Assembly (NCBI GenBank): GCA_036768485.1
Contig: JAVLUZ010000227.1
Coordinates: 796,334-860,333, forward strand
DNA: 64,000 bases
Reading direction: 5' to 3'
Origin: Mermis nigrescens
Lineage: Eukaryota > Nematoda > Enoplea > Mermithida > Mermithidae
Positions 24,401 through 33,307 of the stretch are shown here, in pieces (within the stretch, counting starts at the first letter, position 1; each line of letters opens with the position of its first letter). The notes below the pieces were generated by a model that was not told where the DNA came from, made no database searches, and saw only the letters and a list, made by a program, of their open reading frames with translations. Position numbers and translations under genes: made by a program.

Positions 24401-26837
24401 CGGTAAAATCGAATAATATAAAAGTGAAATGAGTAATGATGTTTAGTTTCAACTTCGTTTTTTCACTCTAGGATTTTTATTCAAGAAAACAAAAATGACT
24501 ATTTTCTGAAAGATATTTCGAACAAAAAGTAGTTATTGTCGTGTAACAAAAGAGTAAATATGCAAGTAGCATCTATGGTTGCGCAGTGGCAAATTTGATT
24601 ACGTGAGAAAGGGAGAATATTCGATGCCGAAAATAATAAATGCGGACTAAATATGTTTTGAGAAGTAAATTTTCAAAAATTTGATTCTTGTGTGACAATA
24701 TGTGAATAGTGCTTACGCTATACAGGGTGGGTCAAAAAGGCTTTATCTCGACATTGCATGGACATTAGTCCAAGTTGAGTCCAACATTAGTTGAGAAAAA
24801 ATTTTGAAAGTGTAGTCTGTTCCGTTCCAAACGCCCTATTTTCGCTTACGGCTTATTACTGTAGCAGAATATTTCACGGGTTGAGTTGTTGCGGCAGTCT
24901 GTTAGATGCGCCACATGTTAAGCAAAGCACATTAAACATCAATAAGAAGAGTTTAATGCAACCAACTGTCACGAGAGCACACTTGAAGATGCCATTTGTG
25001 CAGTAAAAACCTATTACAGTAATATGACTTAAGCGAGAAATGTGCCGTTTGGAATTGAACAGACTATAGTTGTATTCAATAGGTATACACGTGCTTGTTT
25101 TGACCATGTTAAAAATTTTTACCAGCTGAATGTGGTTCATGCGCTACGTCGCACCCTTTTTTGATAATGCTTAAACCCCGTAGTTCTTGCACTGTTACAC
25201 GTTAAATAGCATGTAAGTACCTTTTTTGACAATATCTCTTGTCAAAAAAGTATTTAGCACATTCGCTGAACCCCAGATAGGTATCCTCCCTACTGGGCAC
25301 AAAAACTGCGTAACATCGTTCGAGGATAAGAAAACTGATGACAGAACCGAGCGAGCTTTCGGGGTTTAAACAATATTGAAGTAGGGTGCAAACAAATCGC
25401 TGTAGTGCCTGAACAGCTGGCAGATGACCAAAATCGTTTACACGATATAACTAAAGACATTTCTATTTATCGAACAAAAGTTCACTTAAAATTTTTTATC
25501 AACATCTGCTGAAGTTATGGTCTGCAACATTGGGGTTCAAGCTTGTTTCGACCAACCCTGTTGCATAAACCTTTTATGAGAGCTAATATTACCTCTTTCC
25601 TGAGCATACATTTCTTCAAAGCATGAACATTCACACGAAAATCGCCGCTGTTTTTTAACGACCGGCGTGCCGCGTTCACCGCAGAGTCGGGAACAAGCCG
25701 CCAGCGGAGATTCTAACGTAGTTTTGTTGCAAAACTTGCCCTTATACCCACGGAGGCATATGCACTTGTATCTAGAAAAAGTCATTTATGTTGAAATATC
25801 AAGCAACAATATCAAAGGAAAGGAATTTTCTGAAGCATAAACTTTTTTTAAATGAAATGTTGAGAAAAAATGTAACGGGCGAGAGGATCACGGTGAATGT
25901 TGCCCCTGCCCCAGCCTTTGAATTTCTAATCTTCTTATCATTCATAAGTTCTAATTAGAAAGTTGCTTTATCTAACTTTTCTTTCGCGATTTTTTTCCGA
26001 AATGGTTGTTTTGTTATCAATTCACACAGGAGCTAACGCTGTTTTTAAGTACTCGTATCTTATCTTAACTTAATTCATAAATATAATCGAGACTAGAGTT
26101 TCTCTGAAGCTGAGCTTAATTTTGCACAAGTTTTAAAGTTTTCAATTTTTTAAGCCAGCTCGTTTAAGCTTGGACAGACTTGAAGGTCTTTAAGTTACAT
26201 ACTAAATAATTTTTTGTAAGTTACAGATGAAAGGTGAACATTTTTTTCAGAAGCGTGGGGGTGCAAGAGAAAAGGTATGCCCTCAAAAGTTTTCAGCCAT
26301 TCATGCGGATGTAATGTTCACATATTTTCGCTAAAATTACATTTGGCTCCTCGTAAAGCTGTTTTTGAAATGCTACATAAAAACCTATGCACACACCTTT
26401 CATCATTTTTTGTCGTGTCGAGTTATGGTGAGGTTCCGGGGTTCCCTTAAGACAAATCATTAGATTTTAAAAATTGAATGCAAATTGGCTAATTTTGCAT
26501 AATGTTGACACATTTTTTGAACCTTCGCCCCCCAGGCCGGTCATGCCTGTGCATGTCTGGCTGGCACTCACTGTTCAACTTCATTTGCATCAGGTTTGCA
26601 TGTAGACCCTTCCTGACAAAGATTTTTGGCGCACGGCTGTTGACCAGGAGCGAACTGACAAAGCTGGCCCCAATAGTTGCTCACACATTTGCACATATAA
26701 TTTGAAGAACCAACACGGTGGCACTCGCCGTACCAACAAGGATTAATGGCGCAAGGATCATGGCCAAATCCTTGTTGACACCGGAAGCGGTTTGTCACAG
26801 AGTTAAATAACGTAAACCATAATAGCAAGGCACGCAT
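9373..26837 (-). CDS. Gene B: type I membrane protein with about ten EGF-like domains
   Basis: Eleven coding exons: 26837-26572, 25771-25593, 23157-22994, 22010-21837, 20956-20781, 18833-18676, 17517-17364, 16870-16754, 11898-11720, 9599-9488 and 9427-9373. All ten joins keep frame, and the 1734 bases give 577 residues plus a stop. The order is signal peptide (MRALLLWFTLFNSVTN..), about ten EGF-like modules with the C-x-C..G..C ending, one transmembrane helix at about residues 534-558, and a 19-residue charged tail ending MAEDNEKLD. EGF arrays of this form serve in cell adhesion or ligand/receptor contact. I see no DSL, laminin-G or kinase domain, so no orthologue is named. Nearly every intron falls inside an EGF module, close to its last cysteines. 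Introns are 60 bp to 4.9 kb and rich in mobile elements. Confidence 0.85.
9488..9599 (-). CDS. Gene B exon 10: transmembrane helix
   Basis: The acceptor TTGTTTTTCAG|CT is strong. In the joined frame it reads VFGYYLEFYGYLAVWSF and then a glycine-rich hydrophobic run ending FILVD, a single membrane-spanning helix. The donor GACTG|GTAATA is phase 2. Without splicing, the frame would stop at once after VDW. The frame printed by a naive ORF call at 9395-9610 is a different, wrong frame. Confidence 0.75.
9632..10376. mobile_element. hAT-type MITE, 745 bp, with 8-bp target duplication
   Basis: Ends CAGTGTTTTTTTGTAC.. and ..GTACAAAAAAAACACTG. Flanks AGGCGTAG and GGGCGTAG agree at 7 of 8. The interior has repeated GTACAAAGA(T/C)TTTT motifs and GGCGC..GCGCC palindromes. 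Inside gene B intron 9. Confidence 0.82.
10441..11054. mobile_element. GGCGGAT-type MITE
   Basis: Starts CAGGGGCGGATTC and ends GATCCGCTACTA. Same family as 35253-35870. The target duplication is not clear. Confidence 0.65.
11720..11898 (-). CDS. Gene B exon 9: end of EGF 9 and EGF 10
   Basis: The join gives SDYE-CSCLDGYGGRRC, an ideal EGF ending. EGF 10 is complete: CIARSPCYNGGLCIS to FYCQCPKAFYGIAC. The donor TACG|GTAAAC is phase 1. The ORF-style start at 11888 is a TTG and not a real start. Confidence 0.85.
12133..12740. mobile_element. GGCGGAT-type MITE nested in an older copy
   Basis: Starts CAGTGGCTCTAGAATTTTCG and ends AAATCCGCCCCTG, inverted relative to the host element. Flanks ATGAATGA and ATTAATGA agree at 7 of 8, and the second matches the undisrupted family sequence near 35396. 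Confidence 0.78.
12909..13087. mobile_element. R6 short MITE nested in a GGCGGAT-type element
   Basis: Starts CATACATGGGCAGCAAGAAA and ends CCACGCCCATGTGTGTA. A run of ten G lies at 12939-12948. Confidence 0.6.
14929..15397 (+). repeat. 17-bp minisatellite, left arm
   Basis: The unit TCTCAACATTCCCACTG is repeated, with variant units carrying CACTCGAATTCTCAACACTC every third to fifth copy, giving a higher-order pattern. Confidence 0.92.
15990..16458 (-). repeat. 17-bp minisatellite, inverted right arm
   Basis: CAGTGGGAATGTTGAGA repeats, the reverse complement of the left arm, again with interspersed GAATTCGAGTGGGAGTG units. The 85-residue minus frame at 16237-16494 is the repeat translated and not a gene. 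Confidence 0.92.
16754..16870 (-). CDS. Gene B exon 8: end of EGF 8 and first half of EGF 9
   Basis: The acceptor TTAG|A sits after an A-rich rather than pyrimidine-rich run. The join gives QFV-CACPMKRTGAFC. EGF 9 starts PCDKHQCQNGGLCVENN. The exon ends phase 2 at ACGA|GTAATT. Confidence 0.82.
16871..17363 (-). other. Gene B intron 7
   Basis: AT-rich intron of about 490 bp. I see no repeat or gene in it. Confidence 0.7.
17364..17517 (-). CDS. Gene B exon 7: end of EGF 7 and most of EGF 8
   Basis: The join gives GYK-G-SNC, closing EGF 7. EGF 8 is KNPCHFGGLCIKC with a longer insert up to YARQF. The donor TTCGT|GTAAGC is strong, phase 2. Confidence 0.82.
17518..18675 (-). other. Gene B intron 6
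   Basis: AT-rich intron of about 1.16 kb. I see no gene or clear repeat boundary. Confidence 0.65.
18676..18833 (-). CDS. Gene B exon 6: end of EGF 6 and most of EGF 7
   Basis: The acceptor TTATTTTTCAG|A is strong. The join gives FRC-R-CDAPQWIGEFC. EGF 7 runs DPCKANKTFCSKDSTC to ALCLCRPGYK. The donor AAGG|GTGCGG is weak but is the only one that keeps phase 1 and the EGF ending. Confidence 0.82.
18951..19706. mobile_element. hAT-type MITE with perfect 8-bp target duplication
   Basis: Same family as 9632-10376, opposite orientation. Ends CAGTGTTTTTTGTAC and GTACAAGAAAAACACTG. Flanks are ATGTAGGC on both sides (18943-18950 and 19707-19714). Confidence 0.88.
19440..20755 (+). repeat. Tandem triplication of the MITE right half plus flank
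   Basis: The segment running from CACTAAGAATCGCCTT through the MITE end into its flank occurs three times, starting near 19450, 19929 and 20276. Each copy closes with TATCTTTATCAGTCGTTTTT. The middle copy lacks about 130 bp present in the outer two. Near identity points to recent duplication. Confidence 0.8.
20781..20956 (-). CDS. Gene B exon 5: end of EGF 5 and cysteine-rich EGF 6
   Basis: The acceptor is TTTATTTAG|GGA, phase 0. GKLC completes EGF 5. A longer cysteine-rich stretch follows (TPCDL, ENCNAD, SPSCPKQG, AKCYNYGLCV) before KGFRC at the donor TGCAG|GTATTG, phase 2. EGF 6 therefore has extra cysteines compared with its neighbours. Confidence 0.82.
20957..21836 (-). other. Gene B intron 4 with GGCGGAT-type element
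   Basis: Contains a reversed element at about 21223-21790; the remainder is AT-rich. Confidence 0.65.
21223..21790. mobile_element. GGCGGAT-type MITE
   Basis: Starts TAGTGGCGGATCTGG and ends GATCCGCTCTG. Flanks GCACTAAT and ACACTAAC agree at 6 of 8. Inside gene B intron 4. Confidence 0.65.
21837..22010 (-). CDS. Gene B exon 4: end of EGF 4 and most of EGF 5
   Basis: Phase 0 at both ends. The start GYYCQSYD completes EGF 4 as CICPKYYK-GYYC. EGF 5 has NPCVPENPCRNMADC and HKCLCLFGYK at the donor TACAAG|GTTACC. The acceptor TATAAG has a weak pyrimidine tract and is the least certain of this gene's joins. There is no ATG-led frame of 60 residues here, so the exon would be missed by a simple ORF scan. 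Confidence 0.78.
22011..22993 (-). other. Gene B intron 3
   Basis: AT-rich, with a degenerate G-rich MITE-like patch near 22460-22650. No gene seen. Confidence 0.6.
22994..23157 (-). CDS. Gene B exon 3: end of EGF 3 and most of EGF 4
   Basis: The acceptor is CATTTTAG|GC. The first residues KPKYC supply the last cysteine of EGF 3. EGF 4 contains RIPCNNGGRCIHND and YECICPKYYK. It ends in phase 0 at TATAAG|GTGAGA, a strong donor. Confidence 0.87.
23158..25592 (-). other. Gene B intron 2
   Basis: About 2.4 kb, AT-rich. It includes a CAGGGTGGGTCAAAAAGG sequence at about 24724 that looks like a transposon end whose partner I could not place, and the hairpin at 25221-25250. No gene seen. Confidence 0.6.
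25221..25250. repeat. Perfect 12-bp hairpin
   Basis: CTTTTTTGACAA, a six-base loop TATCTC, then TTGTCAAAAAAG. Inside gene B intron 2; function unknown. Confidence 0.8.
25593..25771 (-). CDS. Gene B exon 2: end of EGF 2 and most of EGF 3
   Basis: The acceptor is TTTTTCTAG|A. The join gives EQ-YKCICLRGYKGKFC, completing EGF 2. EGF 3 runs from ACSRLCGERG through SCECSCFEEMYAQERG to the phase-1 donor AGAG|GTAATA. The frame continues to 25537 only through intron sequence. Confidence 0.85.
25772..26571 (-). other. Gene B intron 1
   Basis: 800 bp of AT-rich sequence. No gene or clear repeat seen. Confidence 0.65.
26572..26837 (-). CDS. Gene B exon 1: signal peptide, EGF 1, start of EGF 2
   Basis: The leader MRALLLWFTLFNSVTN precedes EGF 1 (DPCAINPCWYGEC .. 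MCKCVSNYWGQLC). EGF 2 begins PCAKNLCQEGSTC. The exon ends phase 2 at CA|GTGAGT, a consensus donor; the frame's stop codon lies inside that donor and is spliced out. Confidence 0.88.
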
Positions 26838-28047
26838 GATAAAAATGATCAGGTAGGTGTAGGTACTCTAGAAGTCGAGGGAGCAAAATTATATGAGTAA
26901 ACGATTAAGTCGCAATACAAAACCTAAGTGATTTAACTTTGCTAAAGGTTATTCGGCGCTTCGGCTACATGATATCCTGAGGCTATAATATGCGAGTTGA
27001 AAATATGTTTTTGCCCATGATCTTAGTGGGCTAACGAACGACTTGAATAGAAAAGCTAATTAGTAGTTGTCGGTCCAGTATTTCAGTAAGGACGGTAATC
27101 TGACTTTTTAGAATTAACGGAATCAGTCCCAAAAATCAACTACGACTAGCTCTACGTCGTTCAGGATCATTATGAATTCAAACTCATTTCTGGCGCAGAA
27201 TTTCCTGGAAACATCCTCTTAATCCTGTTAATATGGAGAAAGCTGATTATACAATCTAAAAATTTTGTAAAAATTATGAACTATGATAAAGGCGGCAACT
27301 TTTTCTCCGTTACTCAAATATACTGGTCTAGAGAGCTGATTCAATTCCTGGCCCTGTGAAATTTTTAAGCTCCCTTTAATTAGTGGTAAGCGTGAAATCA
27401 TTACAACACGTACTGTGAAATACACGAAAAGGAGTTAGTGAAGATGCACTTAAATTCTTTAATGTACGTAGAGCAAGAATTTACTAAACCATGAAGTTTC
27501 GACGCCTAAGAAAAGATTCAATAAAAAAAGTAAAGTAATTCACTTTCAGCTACATATCTATCTTCGCTCCATCAGGCATTCAACTGAACTGCCTAGTGAC
27601 GAAAATTAATTGCCTAAACATTTGTAACCTTACGGCCAAAAAAGGACTAATGCTTTACATTGAAAAAATGCATAATTCGTACTCTTGAAAAATTTTAAAA
27701 AAATTAAATAAAAACAAAGTATTACCTTTCGGATAAATAGTAAAATTCGACCCTTAGTACTATAAATGCACACAATGGGGTCGAAACTTTATGGCTTTTA
27801 GGTGCAACCTTATTTTACAACGTTTATAATAAGCTATTAATACAGGCTTCAGTCCGGCTTATCACTAGACGGATCACACCATGCTATGATAAGCAATGAA
27901 ATCCTAAACTTAAATATGCAGCCATAGTTAGATGTCAAAATTTTACTCGTAATTGAAGACTAAAAATGCGTAAAACAAAATATCAGAAAAACATGTATTT
28001 TTGAAATGCGAAATCAAAATGACATAGATTTATCAAAATGAAATCAT
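26838..28047. other. Upstream region of gene B
   Basis: About 1.2 kb of AT-rich sequence that should contain the gene B promoter. I could not identify a TATA box or initiator with confidence, and no other gene is apparent. Confidence 0.55.
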
Positions 28048-31000
28048 GGTAGCGCATCAGCGCGTACCTATAATATACTTGGGTACTCTTAAAAAGTGAC
28101 TCCTTCACTATAGCAACACTGGGGCATTTCTGGGAGGTGCGGTTTTTCAAAAGATAAATAATTAAAAAAATTATGCGCTCTTTTTTTGTTTACACTCAAC
28201 ACTAAGTGTGTAATGAGCGTGTAAAGTTCTGGCGTAATGTTATAACATATAAAACTTTCGACGGTTGATTTTTAGACAACTCAGCGTAAACGCCTAATAC
28301 AATTTAATAATATAGAATTGTAGAGAATAAAATTCTCCAAAAATTGTTTTTTTTCAATTCGCGTTTATTGTTGAGGGGGAATGAAAAGAGTGTAAAAATC
28401 TGCGGCTGTAAAGACAGATTTTGGTCGCATTTTGGTCATGTGTAGGTCTGCCAACAACTCCGTTTATTGGTCCCATACAATTTTTTCTGATAGAAACGCA
28501 CTAGAACTCAAGGGCTACCTTCGGGCTTACGTGCAAACTTTTTTACACTAAATACGGAGTAAGATCCAGGGGTTGAAAGTTTAGATTATAGTGGATAGCG
28601 TAAAAAACGGTTTTGTCGCAGATTTTACCGCCAACTTATCCGCTTGTAAGTACTCGGAACAAGTTTAATAGATTAAAAATAAAGTACGTGCAAAGGGCTA
28701 CTCGTCGCAGCAAACCGCTTTTAAAAACCTCAATATTGAGTTATTTCTGGAGGTGTAAAGTTCGAAATTAGGGTGTAACATTGAACGAAAAAACATGTTT
28801 TTTCCCTCTTATGATTGGTCAATATCTCAAATCAGATCTGGAACAGAAGTTTTTCACATACAAACTTACTATCATTCAAATGCAATAAACTGGCATATAC
28901 CGAATTTCTTCACACTCGATGGTGGAGGAATATGTTTTTGGCTCTTTTTTCTTCGTCTATCTCTCCGTTTAGAAGTCGGGATAAGTCGAATAGAATAAAA
29001 ATAAAATACTTTTCAAGGGATACATTTCACAGCAAATTGTGTTTATTTACATCAATAGTGAGCTTTTTCGGGTGGTGTAAAGCCAAGAAATCGGAGGTTT
29101 TAAACGTGTTTCTATCTTTTTTTCTGCCAACTTCTCCGTTTATGAGTCTGGACATGATCATAAGTCTAAGAATGTATTAGGGGTCAAGCGTCATACGTCA
29201 GTTGGTGGTTTACATCTAATATTTATTTGTCTTCAGACCATTGTGAAGACTTAATTTTTTCATAAATATTTATCTTAATATAAGAGTTATATCAGGATTA
29301 CGAATCCGACTTTAACCTTCTTTAAATTCGGTTGCTGTGTAAAGTTTACACTAAAAATTAACTTTAGTTCTAGAGCGTTGCAAAAACTTTGTTTTTTATC
29401 CAAAATATTCTATGTAACGTCAGAATTACGAATCTGACTGATAGTTGTCTCTACACACTGTAGTTATGTAATGTTTATACTATTCAATTATTGTCGATGT
29501 GTAAAGTTTACACTGCAAATTTATTTCACTTTCAGAGCGTTGTAAAATGTAAATTTTTGTTCGAAATATGTTCCGTAAGGTCAGGATTACGAATCTGACT
29601 GCATGTTTTCTTTACACCCTGTAGTTATGCTAAGTTAACACTGAAATTGATTTTAGTTCCGAAACGTTGCAAAAGCTCATTTTTTAAATGTTTCATGTAA
29701 CGCCATGGTTACGAATCTGAGTATAAGTGTTCTTTACACCCATTAGTTGCGTAAACTTTACTCTGAAAACATTTAATCTTTTTTAAGAAGATGAAAGATA
29801 ATCATGTTTAAAAATATATAATGCTGATGTTCAGAACAATATTGTTGGACTGCTTTGATTATTGTGGCATGTCACCGTATGTGTTTACTGACTGATTCAC
29901 TCGAATCGTGCTAATTAAAAGTAAGGTACTAGCAAAGAAATATACTCGGATGGAACAGAAAAAAATAAATATACATGGAATTGCGGATCATTACAGATTT
30001 AAATGGAGGGAACTAGGAATAAGTCACTTATGCGCTCAAAAAAGCCACACAAAGATCGAAGTATTTTTTACAGCCTCTGAAAAAAGGCGCCCTCTCAAAA
30101 CACTTTTCACTGGTGTTTGATGGAGGGCTTGGAAGGAAAGTTTGGCCTGTGAAAAGTAGCCGATTTAGCTTGAGATCAGTATCACAGTTTCATGACAATA
30201 TTTAATCAACTAACGTGATGAGACGATGTAGGTAGATGCTTCCTCCTGCTTCGGAATTTTACATATATGAGCTACTAAAATATCCGCTCTATAGTAAAGC
30301 ACTATTGCCTATATATGCACGGTTATCTCGCTCGTTCTTCTTGCGCCGTGTGTCCTAAATTCTTTGGTGCTAACTTGTTTGCGCACGTTTAGTGCCTTAC
30401 AGCACTTCAGTACATTTGCAGCAGCGGTCGTTCGGATTTGTATTCAGTAAAGGTTAGAAAACAGAACGATTTGTCGTTTTCTTTGATAAGATTATTATTT
30501 TGTTTAATGAATAAAGTATTGTGTTATTTATTTCTCAAACTGTGGCGACAACCGCACATGGGCAGCAAGGAAATTCTAAGGGGTCTGGTTGGGTGAAATC
30601 GCCAAAAATGTTACTAAAACTAGAATTCTGGGGCCTACAGTAATTTGTGGGGGGTTTTACACCTCCTGGGCGGCTGGCTACTCCCTGAAAGCCCTCGCGC
30701 TAACTTGCGGCCACAACTAACTTCTGTAGGCCGCAGGATATATTTCGGTTTTTGTAATGCTTAGAGAAATCTGAAACCGGCTTCAATATGTTTAGGCTTA
30801 AGCCAGGCTTCAACTTAACTTAAATGTTTAAACATACGTGGCCAATTTTGAGCCTGGCTTAAGCCGGGCAAGCCTGGTTTGCCTGACTTAAGCCAGGCTT
30901 AACCTTGCCGCGTATATATAAACATTGAAGTCAAATTTGAGACTGGCTTAAGCCTAAAGATATTGAAACCGGGCCCTGATTTTTCGCAGATTCTCATGAT

Positions 31001-31113
31001 TTTTTGAGCGCATAGGTGACTATTCCTAGTCCCCTCCTTTTATATCTTTAATAATCCACAATTCCTAGTACAGTCGTCCTTGTTGTTCCGTCGGAGCATT
31101 TTTCTTTGATAGT
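28048..31113 (+). mobile_element. R1+R2 copy, R2 part disrupted by later insertions
   Basis: Hairpin GGTAGCGCATCAGCGCG.. at 28048-28069, R1 body to 29927, then R2 arms at 29928-30100 and about 30985-31113. Between the R2 arms are unrelated sequence, an R6-like MITE near 30551-30690, and a small foldback MITE at 30774-30975. Confidence 0.7.
30774..30975. mobile_element. Small foldback MITE (TTAAGCC-rich)
   Basis: Inverted ends GG(C/T)TTCAATAT.TTTAGGC and TTAAGCC, with further internal palindromes built of GGCTTAAGCC. It interrupts the R2 arm: CTG lies on both sides (30771-30773 and 30976-30978), consistent with a 3-bp target duplication. Confidence 0.6.
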
Positions 31114-33264
31114 GATTCAATACTCTTTTATATTTATGTGGTTATTAGCAGACATGCGCGTTGACACTCGTAGACCGGCTGACCCCTGCCCTCAGATTTG
31201 CCATGCTGTGCATCTTTGTCAGTCGAAGGAGAATCACCAAATGAGAAGTCATTTGATGATTAGCATTTCCATTGCAAATACATCGCGCATTTGTGTCGTA
31301 ATTGACAATGAACGATGAATCTTCACATGTGTAAATAGTTATCATTTTAAAACAAAAGATATGCCGCTAATTTACGACTACAATTCCTTTATAGTTCACA
31401 ATACAAAAATGCGACATTCTGTCTTTTTGGATAACGTAACAGATTTGAACAATTTATGGAAATTTTTATGAGAGAAACAGGGGATTAATCTTTTGTAATG
31501 CGCTCAAGTAGCAGAGTCTATTTCGTTTTGAATAACAAAAGTGCATAGATGATGGACATTGTAATGCTCTCACGTATCTTAACTTTGTTTGACCTTTGAA
31601 CTGCGAAATGTCATCATATGTCATCCGAATCTGAATTGGGTTTCTGAAGCTAATCCACAAGCACTTGCTAGAAATGAAAGACCGTAAAAATAGCTATGTA
31701 TAATATGTATAAAATTTACTGAAAATATTTTCATGACTTAGGTGGTATAAGTTAAAGTCGTTCGTCATATTTTGCATGATTTTTCTCTTTTCACTCAATC
31801 TAAAAAGATACGCGCTAGCAAAGAAAAATGCTCTGATGGAACAAAAAGACGAATATACTTGGGATTGTGGATTATTAAGGATGTAAAAGGAAGGGAACTA
31901 GGAAAAAGCTCCTATGTATGTGCCTAAAGTCACAAAATCTGCTAAAAATCAGACTTTCTCTAAGCAACGCAAAAAACCTTCAAACTAGGCGGGCACATGG
32001 GGAACCGCTTGTGGTGAAAGTGCATAGAGAAATAAGTTCAAGGACCCATAGAGAATCCTGGTTTGCAGGATACACACATACTACATTTTGGCTGTGGTGA
32101 GCCATAGAAGTTGTGTCCGGTTATTCGGACAGCCCACAATAATGGCCTACTCAGGTAGGCCAAGTTATGAATGCAATGTTTTCTATTGCTCTTTTCAATA
32201 TAGAGAATTAATATAATTAAAAAAGCACGATTAACAAAAAATAGGGAGATGCTGTCCCGGGAATAACATATTAGGTACCTACGCAACTATTTAGTACCTA
32301 TGTGAAAAATTTTGAGATTATCAATACTTTGAATTCAATATTATTAATATTATTAAAACATTATTGACTGCAAACTTTGCGACTCTTTTTCTAATTCTTA
32401 TGTTAGAATAAGCTATATTACACTCACGATGTTTTGTCATTTCAAAGGACTACAGTCGGCTTTATGTAATTTTGGAAAACTTGCAAGAATATTTACCGAC
32501 AGAGCTGATAGATTGCGACGAAAGCATTGAGTTGATGTATAATTACGGTAAAAAGTCGGTTAAAATTCTAAAATTAATGTCCAATCTCACGCGGAACAAA
32601 CTATAATCGTTGATCAAACACATTCGTCATATTCTTTTCGTTTGCCTTCTCTATAAATAAGGATGCCTACAAATGATATTTAAGACTTATGACATCTTAA
32701 GCGAGTTTTATTTAAGTTTTTTCTACTTTATTTTAAAGCATGATCGGCTATTATCATTTTTCAAAATAAAACAAAAACTTTTTGTCTTGAAAAGCAGATA
32801 ACGCTTTTCGATATGAAAAAATAACAGTCGACGGGTACTTTTCGTGAACTAAATGATAATATTGATTATGGCATACTCGTACATCCGCATTTATTTTCAA
32901 CTCTGACTCAGCTGCCATTTTTTTCGACGAATACTCGCAATCAATTAAAGGCGACGCTTGTAACAATCAGATAAAAAGATTGACGTCGTCTGTTGGACAA
33001 TGAAAAACTTGGACGTCAAATCATGGACTCTTAACTTTTTCTTATCTTCGTTCTTAAGCATAACACTCGGTGAATAAGCTGAAAAATATTCCTCATATGA
33101 CGCAATTGTTGCTTCCGACCTTCTAGTCTCTGCTTCGCAAATATAAATAACAAAATGCTTTAGTCCGCTCTGAGCTTGGTAGAATTTTTCAACTCGATTT
33201 CTTTCTAAATTTACTCACTTTACTCACCATTAGTGTCAAATTTTTCACCTAGCATATTCCAAAT
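31114..33264. other. Intergenic region between an R1+R2 copy and gene D
   Basis: Contains a half copy of the R2 arm at about 31813-31985; otherwise AT-rich. A minus frame at 31145-31345 contains NARCICNGN, which weakly recalls an EGF fragment, but no splice structure supports it. Confidence 0.55.
31813..31985 (+). repeat. Solo R2 arm
   Basis: GCTAGCAAAGAAAAATGCTC and the following 165 bp match the left arm of R2. No right arm follows. Confidence 0.7.
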
Positions 33265-33307
33265 ATGCCACGTCGATGGTGGATTGAAGAAAAACCGAAT
33301 CAACAGC
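33265..33307 (+). CDS. Gene D exon 1: short cytoplasmic N terminus
   Basis: ATG CCA CGT CGA TGG TGG encodes MPRRWWIEEKPNQQ, ending phase 1 at CAGC|GTAAGC. It is chosen because the ATG, a near-perfect donor and the phase fit exon 2; the exon is only 43 bases, so a chance match is possible. Confidence 0.5.

Noticed and set aside
31145..31345. Minus frame with NARCICNGN, a possible EGF fragment upstream of gene B
   Set aside because: Gene B already has its own signal-peptide exon; no splice structure supports this piece, and part of it is a dispersed repeat.
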